Below, in pieces: positions 31,285-37,496 of a stretch of 37,496 nucleotides of DNA (position 1 is its first letter; the number at the start of each line of letters is the position of its first letter). This stretch comes from Chloroflexota bacterium (lineage in GTDB: Bacteria; Chloroflexota; Anaerolineae; Anaerolineales; Anaerolineaceae): NCBI GenBank assembly GCA_012798455.1, contig JAAZNC010000053.1, positions 1 to 37,496 on the forward strand, written 5' to 3'. The position numbers and the translations under genes were made by a program. The notes under the pieces are model-generated. The model did no database searches. It was not told where the DNA came from and worked only from the letters and a program-made list of their open reading frames with translations.

Positions 31285-32256
31285 TTATTCTTTCTTTGGT
31301 GATTTTGAACTATGTTCATTGATGATGGTTCGAATGGTGTAGGTTGGTTTGTTTTGTGATTCATGATACGTTCTCACCAACAATTCAGCGATAAAACCCA
31401 TCAGTACGGATTGAAAACCTATGATAATACTGGTGACACTGATCAAAAACCAGGGTGAAGTGGTGACTCCAATTTGCTGGAGTACTCTACGAATAAAAAG
31501 ATATAAAAGGACTATTGCGCCAGCTATTATTAGCGTTACACCCATTCCGCCAAACAGATAAATAGGTTTATTGGCATAAGAGGTCAGGAATTTCACCGTG
31601 AAAAGATCAAGTACCACTTTGAAGGTTCTCTCCAATCCGTACTTGGCTTTACCATATTTACGAGCATGATGATGAACCCGTACCTCGGCTATCCTGGCTC
31701 CCACCGAATCGGCATAAACCGGAATGAAACGGTGCATTTCTCCGTAAAGGTGAAACCCGGCGAGAACCTCTCGGCGATATGTCTTCAAAGTACAACCATA
31801 ATCATGGAGATGGACTCCGGTAACCTTGGAAATCAATAGGTTCGCCATGTGAGAAGGTAGTACACGGGTTAAGAATTTGTCTTGCCTGTCATGGCGCCAA
31901 CCACTGACAACATCGTATCCTTCGTTGAGTTTATCCAGCATCATGGGAATGTCAGCGGGGTCATTTTGCATGTCCGCATCACACAAGACCACAATCTCAC
32001 CATGTGAATTGTCAATACCGGCTGCAATTGCTGCGGTTTGCCCGAAATTTCTGCGTAATACAATCAACCGAACATGTTGTGGATCTTTTTGTGCGATCTT
32101 TTTCATCTCGTCCAGACTGTTATCTTTACTGCCATCGTCTACCATCAATAATTCCCACTCTTTCTTAAGAGGGGAAACAGCTTTTACAATAGCTTCGTAA
32201 ACAAGATGAACGTTTTGTTCTTCGTTGTAAACCGGCACTACGATTGAAAGATACAT
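31285..32256 (-). CDS. GT2 polyprenyl-phosphate glycosyltransferase (GtrB/ArnC-like)
   Basis: A 323-residue inner-membrane enzyme that loads a sugar from a nucleotide donor onto undecaprenyl phosphate. Visible are IVVPVYNEE (5-13), VDDGSKDN (39-46), LRRNFGQTAAI, the D-A-D metal motif (93-95), and two C-terminal membrane helices (about 230-255 and 265-290). Its product could feed the GT-C-like proteins next door, a pairing known for O-antigen and lipid A modification. AGGAG at 32263-32267 is 6 nt from ATG 32256; ATG 32259, three bases upstream, forms an ATGA overlap with the preceding stop. Either start gives the same protein save one Met. Confidence 0.9.
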   Translation of the reverse strand: MYLSIVVPVYNEEQNVHLVYEAIVKAVSPLKKEWELLMVDDGSKDNSLDEMKKIAQKDPQHVRLIVLRRNFGQTAAIAAGIDNSHGEIVVLCDADMQNDPADIPMMLDKLNEGYDVVSGWRHDRQDKFLTRVLPSHMANLLISKVTGVHLHDYGCTLKTYRREVLAGFHLYGEMHRFIPVYADSVGARIAEVRVHHHARKYGKAKYGLERTFKVVLDLFTVKFLTSYANKPIYLFGGMGVTLIIAGAIVLLYLFIRRVLQQIGVTTSPWFLISVTSIIIGFQSVLMGFIAELLVRTYHESQNKPTYTIRTIINEHSSKSPKKE

Positions 32257-34100
32257 CATCTTCTCCTGAAAACTCGGAAGTAATCATTTGGACTACATTG
32301 GCTGATTGGAATAGTAGGAGCTAGTTCCTCAAACTTATCAGTGTCAATCCATTTTACAATATCCCCGCGGAAATTGGGATTTTCAATGATTGCATAATCG
32401 GTATCTTCTAACCAGTGAAGTGCCAGATCTTCATTCCAATACCCATATTTGTAAATTTCGTTGCTGGTACCACCAACCAGATAATTAAAAGTGTAATTGA
32501 GCTGTGGTGGATAGATTTGAATGTCATCTATATAACTGAGCAATATTTGTCCGGTGGTACTGTACCACCACACTTTTGAACCGGATGGGATAATGTCGTT
32601 GAGATATTTTCCAACAGATTCATAGGTGTCGATGATGTTTTCTGAACAATCGCGATAGGATGCACTGTACTGTTCTTCGGTACAAACAAAAGTCAGCAGA
32701 CTTCCCAGAATAGTCGTTGTCAAAAAGCTGCTATAAATAAATGATTGGCTATTCTTTCGGATTTTGTTCCACAAAAATGTGATCAAAATGATGATGATCC
32801 CTGCCAGAAATCCGAACACAGTTGGGATGATGATCTCCAGTTGATCGTAATCCAGTCCAAATTTGTTGCCAAGCAATGTCCATAATTCCACTGTACCGGG
32901 GATGAATCGCATGTCTTTTATACGAGGTACCTTCATTTCCATTAAAAAGTGTCCTGTATCCAGATGAATGCTGAACCCGGCGGCAGTACAGAAGGTGAGT
33001 ATTAGAATGATGGTAATTAAATTCCAGAATTGAGTTCTATTTTGTATTCTTACATGATATAGACCAATAGCAAGAAGAACCACACCGATGATCCCGAAAA
33101 ATGAGAGGTAATTGCTAAAACAATACACGCAGTAATTTTTAAGTACGGAAGCCCATAGATGGATCAGGAATAAGAGGGAGTATATAAGCAATAGAGAAAA
33201 AAGCATTTTCTCGCTATATTTTTTCCTTTTTATATTTAATCCGGCAATGATACCGGCAAGACTGACCCCCAGCATTTCTGAAAAATGAGCAGTGATACCT
33301 TGTGCGAGTGCGTGCAATCTACCCAAGAATTGAGTGATGGTTACTGGGGCACGATTCGCATCGGGGATGTATATCAAGTTCTTTACAATTGGGACAATAA
33401 ATGCGGGAATGACGGCTAAATAATTGCGTAAAATATCAGGCCAATAAATGGCGGTAAAGAAGAGAAACGCTGCCAGACCGGTTATGAGGCTGATGGTTCC
33501 TGCTTTTTTTCCATGTTCCCAGTAGATGTATATAACCAGCAAAGGGAGGATAGGTAGCATGTTTTGTCTGACTTGCACTACCAATACTGCCAGCAGCATT
33601 CCAAGCATCAACTGCCAAAAATTGCGCTTTTTTCCCAATATAAAGACCAGCGTCCAGGCTAAAAAGAATGCCGCCAGGCTTTGCGATATAAACTGAGAAA
33701 AAGTCCAGGCATAGAAAGGGTTGAATGCAATGGCAGCGCTGGCAAGAAAAGCCAACCAATCAGAGGTTTCCCTTTTTACAACCATCCAAATTGCAATGAC
33801 GGTCAGAACACCCAGTAAAATCGAGAGAATGCGACCAGAACGCAACCCGGCTCCAAAAATTAATTGAAACCAACCGGGAATGAGGAAACTCAGGGGATTC
33901 TTATTGGTCCACAGCCCATAGGCTTCAAAAGGTTTATAGGTTCCATTGGCGAAAAGATAACCTTTATAGAGAAAAAGGCTTTCATCCAATCGGCTGGGGA
34001 GCATGTTGGCATATTGAAAACTCCTCACGAAGAGGAAGAATAGTGAACATATAGTGAGGAGTCCCGGTAAATATTTTTTGAGAAGAGTGTTGTTTCTCAT
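32256..34100 (-). CDS. GT-C-like polytopic membrane protein
   Basis: A 614-residue protein with about eleven membrane segments and a soluble C-terminal domain of about 150 residues. The acidic pair D39-E40 (SRLDESLFLYKG) lies just after the first membrane helix, the standard site of the catalytic or metal-binding acids in GT39/GT83-type enzymes. The C-terminal part holds KYLNDIIPSGSKVWWYST and ends in NDYFRVFRRR, a layout also seen in bacterial mannosyltransferase-like proteins. It overlaps the GT2 gene start, so donor synthesis and use may be coupled. The donor is presumably a polyprenyl-phosphate sugar; the acceptor is unknown. Confidence 0.8.
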   Translation of the reverse strand: MRNNTLLKKYLPGLLTICSLFFLFVRSFQYANMLPSRLDESLFLYKGYLFANGTYKPFEAYGLWTNKNPLSFLIPGWFQLIFGAGLRSGRILSILLGVLTVIAIWMVVKRETSDWLAFLASAAIAFNPFYAWTFSQFISQSLAAFFLAWTLVFILGKKRNFWQLMLGMLLAVLVVQVRQNMLPILPLLVIYIYWEHGKKAGTISLITGLAAFLFFTAIYWPDILRNYLAVIPAFIVPIVKNLIYIPDANRAPVTITQFLGRLHALAQGITAHFSEMLGVSLAGIIAGLNIKRKKYSEKMLFSLLLIYSLLFLIHLWASVLKNYCVYCFSNYLSFFGIIGVVLLAIGLYHVRIQNRTQFWNLITIILILTFCTAAGFSIHLDTGHFLMEMKVPRIKDMRFIPGTVELWTLLGNKFGLDYDQLEIIIPTVFGFLAGIIIILITFLWNKIRKNSQSFIYSSFLTTTILGSLLTFVCTEEQYSASYRDCSENIIDTYESVGKYLNDIIPSGSKVWWYSTTGQILLSYIDDIQIYPPQLNYTFNYLVGGTSNEIYKYGYWNEDLALHWLEDTDYAIIENPNFRGDIVKWIDTDKFEELAPTIPISQCSPNDYFRVFRRR

Positions 34101-34135
34101 ATTTTTCCGTTCAACGGGAGGATTATATCATTGAC

Positions 34136-35668
34136 CTAATTCCTCTTCCCGGATGCTTTGTAAACATGATCATATAGAATGAAACCCAACAACATGACCA
34201 CGATCGTTATGAACAATACCACGATCATTTGGGTAAATGGCAGACGTGCCCACAATTTGTAATAACGGCTTAGGTACCATTGAATGAAGAACAGGCAAAA
34301 AATGCCTGTGATCCAGTACATCCTTTTCAGCCATGGGTTTTCACTCTCCTTGAAATACACTAAAACCCAGCTTATAACAAATGCTATCCATGGCAGGATA
34401 GCTGTACGGTAGCGTGGGTTATCCCATTGGTCACCGCCGGCGCGCAGTGAAGAGAGCAGCACCCAGAACAGGATGAAGAAGATAGTCGCGAATAGCAGCC
34501 TGCGATTCTGGCTGTTATTTTCTTTGGAAATAAAGAAGGGTGCTACCAGCAATGTCGGAGCCGCAATGTACCAGCCCAACGAACGAAAAATAGCAATGAT
34601 ACGCATGATCGCGATGCCAGGATAGGCAATGGCAGCCGGCAGAACCGGTTGCAGCATACCGTAGATGACCAGGAATGGGATACGCAAATTTTCTCCAATA
34701 TTATCCAATTCAAATTGGATTCTGCCCGAACTGCTTTCCATTAAATATAGATCCCAACGGGCGGTATTCACCAACCAGTTTGTGCTGGCTGCCAGCCCTG
34801 CCAGGATCACTACCAGAAGTGGAATGGTCTTCCGGAGTTTTTGTTTTGTGGTGCTGGCTGTGGAGGAAGTATTTGCCCATATCCATAATAAGATCAGGAA
34901 TAATATTGCTACCGCATAACGGGTAGATACCAATGTCAGAACCAGCATACTGATAAAAAGAGAGATAAGGCTGGTGCGTTCATCTTGTTTGTAATGTACC
35001 AATCCCCATAGAATGATGCCGCATAATCCAATGATCAATGGTTCGCGCATCTGTGAGCCCCCCAGTATGATGCTTTCCGGGTAAAGTGTCAGGATCCAGC
35101 TTGCCGTATTGGCAATCCTGTCATTAAACTGCTCGTGTAGTGCCTGCCAAAAGAATGGAATCCCTAGCGAACTGATGAAGGCAGTCAGGAACATGATCAA
35201 GAGCGGGCGTTGTGCATCCGGGCTGAACAATCGATACACCGAAGCGCTGAGAGAAAGCATACCGCCATATTGGTCGGTATAGAAATCATCTTGAAAACCA
35301 GCAAAGAGTGGTTCGTCGCTGCTGGCAATCTGCCAGGCATCGCCGTCACGCCGGTATGCATCCAAATATAAATAACCCGCTTGGGGAGGTTCTTCCTCAT
35401 ATCCCCAGATTGGCAGCAGCAAAAACAGGGCAATTCCGACAATAACCCGTAGCAGAAAATTTACTATGGTAATGGTCTTGACCTGCCTGGGACTGTGAAG
35501 TTTTTCAAAAGCGAATAGGATCCCGGTGATAAAGAGCAATGAAAGGAAAGCAGCTCCCAACCAACCCGAAAAAGGTTTTTCACCCGGATTTACCAGGATG
35601 ACCACCAGACCCAACACAGCCGCGCCTGGTAGAGCAATTTTAGAAATTCGAATGATCCCATTCTTCAT
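34136..35668 (-). CDS. GT-C-like or polymerase-like polytopic membrane protein
   Basis: A 510-residue protein with about twelve membrane segments. The first long outer loop is acidic (YLYLDAYRRDGDAWQIA, about 99-115, and DDFYTDQYGG, about 127-136), consistent with a GT-C transferase. A Wzy-type polymerase is the alternative, as the second half is nearly all membrane helices and lacks the soluble tail of its neighbours. AAGG stands 8 nt before ATG 35668, inside the upstream GT4 gene (29-bp overlap), so translation is probably coupled. Basic residues end the chain (YKASGKRN), placing the C-terminus in the cytoplasm. Confidence 0.72.
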   Translation of the reverse strand: MKNGIIRISKIALPGAAVLGLVVILVNPGEKPFSGWLGAAFLSLLFITGILFAFEKLHSPRQVKTITIVNFLLRVIVGIALFLLLPIWGYEEEPPQAGYLYLDAYRRDGDAWQIASSDEPLFAGFQDDFYTDQYGGMLSLSASVYRLFSPDAQRPLLIMFLTAFISSLGIPFFWQALHEQFNDRIANTASWILTLYPESIILGGSQMREPLIIGLCGIILWGLVHYKQDERTSLISLFISMLVLTLVSTRYAVAILFLILLWIWANTSSTASTTKQKLRKTIPLLVVILAGLAASTNWLVNTARWDLYLMESSSGRIQFELDNIGENLRIPFLVIYGMLQPVLPAAIAYPGIAIMRIIAIFRSLGWYIAAPTLLVAPFFISKENNSQNRRLLFATIFFILFWVLLSSLRAGGDQWDNPRYRTAILPWIAFVISWVLVYFKESENPWLKRMYWITGIFCLFFIQWYLSRYYKLWARLPFTQMIVVLFITIVVMLLGFILYDHVYKASGKRN

Positions 35669-36809
35669 AAGAAGTGCCTTCCATATTTCGGATTAATGCA
35701 AGCGACCTGCTTGCCCGTGCCACCCAACTATATTGCTGCGAAAGCTGGCGGGCGTGTTGTGCCAGGCTGTTGCGAAGCTGTTCATTCTCTGCCAGATGCT
35801 GGATAGTCTGCACCCATGCCTGGCTGTCATCTGGTGGGCAGAACAGGGCAGCTTGTTCAGAGAGGACCTCATGAAAGACTGGGATCTCGCTGGCAATAAT
35901 CGCCCGCTCGCTTGCCATGTAATCGAACATCTTCATGGGGTTGATAACCTTGGTGATATCCCCACCGCTGCTGCCGGATATTTTCTTACCGTACGGCATG
36001 ACCAGTATATCGCAGGCGGCTTGGTAAAGAGGAAGCTGCTGGTTGTGGATAAAGCCGGTCAGGATGACATTATTGATATTTCGTTCTTTCAATTCCTCTC
36101 GCCAGGGTCGTACATGTTCTTCTTTACCACCCACCCACAGGAAATTGACTTGTGGGAGACGAATGGCGATCTCGAGCAGTAGATCGACCCCTCTACCGCG
36201 ATAAAAGTGCCCGGTAAAACCAACGGTGATATTTTCATCTAACCCCAATTGTTGGCGGGCTTTCGTTGGGTTGGGCAGATGCCTGTAGCGCTGTGGGTCG
36301 GTGCCGTTAGGCGCGATCTGCAGTGACCCCTGGCGGAATTTGAAACCATAGCGTTTTTCCAACCCCTCTGCCAGTGCGCGCGTGGTGGTGAGGGAAAGTG
36401 TGTTGTGCTGGTGCTGGATGTATTGCTTGAACAGTAATGGACCGATCTTACCCATAGGAAAATCATGGAATTCCATCGCGGTGGTGAACATGCGTCGTTG
36501 AGCAAAAACCGCGCTTTGCAATGCCCAGGTATACAGTACCTTTGCTCCCCATTTTTTGGCTTCTTCGACGGCTTTCCAGCAGAAGTCGTATTGCCTAAGC
36601 GCTTTTCTGAAGGATAGCCATTCCACCGGGAATTCCACCTGTAACCCATACAGGTCTGCCAATTCATTCCAGGATGCCGTTTTAAATTTTGGGACCCATA
36701 GTCGGATTTCTGCACCATTTTGTTTCAGTGCGTGGCAAACTTTCATGGCTTGTATGCTGTTGGCAGTGTTGGAAGGGATCTGGGATGTGGTAATGCATGC
36801 GATCTTCAT
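35640..36809 (-). CDS. GT4-family glycosyltransferase
   Basis: A 389-residue GT-B enzyme. The N-terminus MKIACITTSQIPSNTANSIQ is a typical acceptor domain start. Later blocks are IAPNGTDPQRY, VGFTGHFYRGRGVDLLLEIA, ILTGFIHNQQLPLYQAACDILVMPYGKK and the donor site INPMKMFDYMASERAIIAS, in which Lys and the MFDYMA helix replace the usual E-X7-E wording. GGAGGT at 36816-36821 is 6 nt before ATG 36809, and the ATGA overlaps the stop of the flippase gene. A longer reading upstream to 37178 only runs antiframe through the flippase gene and was rejected. Confidence 0.9.
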   Translation of the reverse strand: MKIACITTSQIPSNTANSIQAMKVCHALKQNGAEIRLWVPKFKTASWNELADLYGLQVEFPVEWLSFRKALRQYDFCWKAVEEAKKWGAKVLYTWALQSAVFAQRRMFTTAMEFHDFPMGKIGPLLFKQYIQHQHNTLSLTTTRALAEGLEKRYGFKFRQGSLQIAPNGTDPQRYRHLPNPTKARQQLGLDENITVGFTGHFYRGRGVDLLLEIAIRLPQVNFLWVGGKEEHVRPWREELKERNINNVILTGFIHNQQLPLYQAACDILVMPYGKKISGSSGGDITKVINPMKMFDYMASERAIIASEIPVFHEVLSEQAALFCPPDDSQAWVQTIQHLAENEQLRNSLAQHARQLSQQYSWVARASRSLALIRNMEGTSYEEWDHSNF

Positions 36810-37496
36810 ACGGATACCTCCAGAGCATCCTGTTTTTCGCGATTGTGGATCTCTTTCAATCCTCTGATCACGATCCCTCCGATACTTACCAGGAAGAAAG
36901 CTGAGAGCAGCCCGGCTTCCATATTCAGCCCCAAAAGCGGTACCAGCAGGACGGTCAGCAGCACTTTCATCAGCCCGCTGTATAAGCTGAACTGGTAGGG
37001 AACCATTGGCATACCGAGGGAAAGCAACAGCGGTCGATTCCAGAAGAAGATATTGGCAAAACCCAGCCCGATCAGGAAAATCATCATTGCCTGGTAAGCC
37101 GGAACGAAATCTGCTCCATAAATGCTCAGCAGCCATCTGCCAAAGATAGCCAAGCCGATGGATGCTCCAATGGTCCACACTCCGGAAATGGCGGTTACTT
37201 TTTTGAGCAATTCTTTCACCTGCCCCCAGGCTCTTTGTGTGACTGCCCGGTTGATCTCAGGATAAGTGGTCGAGATAAACGGTGTGATGGGGAGCTGGAC
37301 AAAGTTGATGATTGCCAGGGCTGCTTTGGCATAACCCGCTTCCAACGGGGTCAAGAAATAAGCGATCCATAACACTTCGTTATCACGCACCAGCATGATG
37401 ATGGTGCTGCTGATGTTGGTGCTGAAAGCGAATTGTGCCAGCTCTTTAATAGGGGGAAGATATGACAGGGGGGTTTTGAACCAACCCCGACCAAGG
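36806..37496 (-). CDS. Wzx-like polysaccharide flippase (MOP superfamily), 5' end missing
   Basis: The reading frame is open to the window end, so at least 229 C-terminal residues are present and the start lies outside. Membrane helices alternate with short basic loops. WIAYFLTPLEAGYAKAALAIINFVQLPITPFISTTYPEI and GRWLLSIYGADFVPAYQAMMIFLIG match the second half of lipid-linked oligosaccharide flippases. It would move the undecaprenyl-linked repeat unit to the outer face. It is the first visible gene of a tightly packed operon and overlaps the next start by an ATGA. Confidence 0.82.
   Translation of the reverse strand, partial: LGRGWFKTPLSYLPPIKELAQFAFSTNISSTIIMLVRDNEVLWIAYFLTPLEAGYAKAALAIINFVQLPITPFISTTYPEINRAVTQRAWGQVKELLKKVTAISGVWTIGASIGLAIFGRWLLSIYGADFVPAYQAMMIFLIGLGFANIFFWNRPLLLSLGMPMVPYQFSLYSGLMKVLLTVLLVPLLGLNMEAGLLSAFFLVSIGGIVIRGLKEIHNREKQDALEVSV

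Noticed and set aside
34021-34061. Inverted repeat CTCCTCAC...GTGAGGAG as a regulatory hairpin
   Set aside because: It lies inside the coding region of a hydrophobic N-terminus, has only 8 bp of stem and a 25-nt loop, and can arise from codon use.
36810-37178. N-terminal extension of the GT4 gene (35640-36809) up to 37178
   Set aside because: The extra residues read the flippase gene out of frame and have no glycosyltransferase character. ATG 36809 has a strong GGAGGT site.

Overview
The window looks like a chromosomal piece of an anaerobic bacterium, most likely a Chloroflexota member of the Anaerolineae type. Supporting signs are an oxygen-sensitive pyruvate:ferredoxin oxidoreductase (PFOR) paired with a dihydroorotate-dehydrogenase-like protein, lipoproteins and membrane proteins with Ala/Thr/Pro-rich 'TATPT' linkers, and a zinc-ribbon protein of the sort common there. 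This assignment is inferred from protein character only. I saw no rRNA, tRNA or CRISPR array.

Layout. (1) 1-2125: a 22-bp tandem array, a near-perfect sigma-70 promoter, and a long leader ending in a terminator-like hairpin drive a small translation operon, rpsU-infA. A decayed IS3-family element (841-2110) has inserted into the loop of the intrinsic terminator behind infA. (2) 2124-14323: mostly housekeeping genes, largely on the minus strand. They are a DHODH-like gene and nifJ, separated by a strong hairpin; a Nudix hydrolase; a lipoprotein; the cluster selW-like/trpS/dtd; a PglC-like phosphoglycosyl transferase; a BMP-like lipoprotein; a phosphohexomutase; and a zinc-ribbon/membrane-protein pair. 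(3) 14456-30035: an AT-richer, strand-switching glycan region with glycosyltransferases, three SAM-dependent methyltransferases, four large polytopic GT-C-like proteins (two of them a tandem paralogous pair), a polysaccharide pyruvyl transferase and a flippase-like UPF0104 protein. (4) 30143-37496: a compact minus-strand operon containing a Wzx-like flippase (cut by the window end), a GT4, two GT-C-like proteins, a GtrB/ArnC-like GT2 and a GT4. Several of its genes overlap, and two of the junctions are ATGA stop/start overlaps.

How the parts fit. The phosphohexomutase could supply hexose-1-phosphate and the PglC-like enzyme could start a lipid-linked glycan. GT4/GT2 enzymes would extend it or make polyprenyl-P-sugars, the six GT-C-like proteins would act on the outer face, and the pyruvyl transferase and methyltransferases could decorate the product. 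The cluster is best read as a cell-surface polysaccharide or glycosylation locus whose product cannot be told from sequence.

The most novel-looking material is regulatory. The rpsU leader carries a mutually exclusive antiterminator/terminator pair and a 12-nt match to the 16S rRNA 530-loop region. The phosphohexomutase leader carries a similar terminator motif. Three genes have a -10 box 6-7 nt before the ATG (leaderless-type starts), one of them in overlapping divergent promoters. No wholly new multi-gene system is demonstrated; the tandem GT-C pair and the rpsU leader are the best candidates for follow-up.
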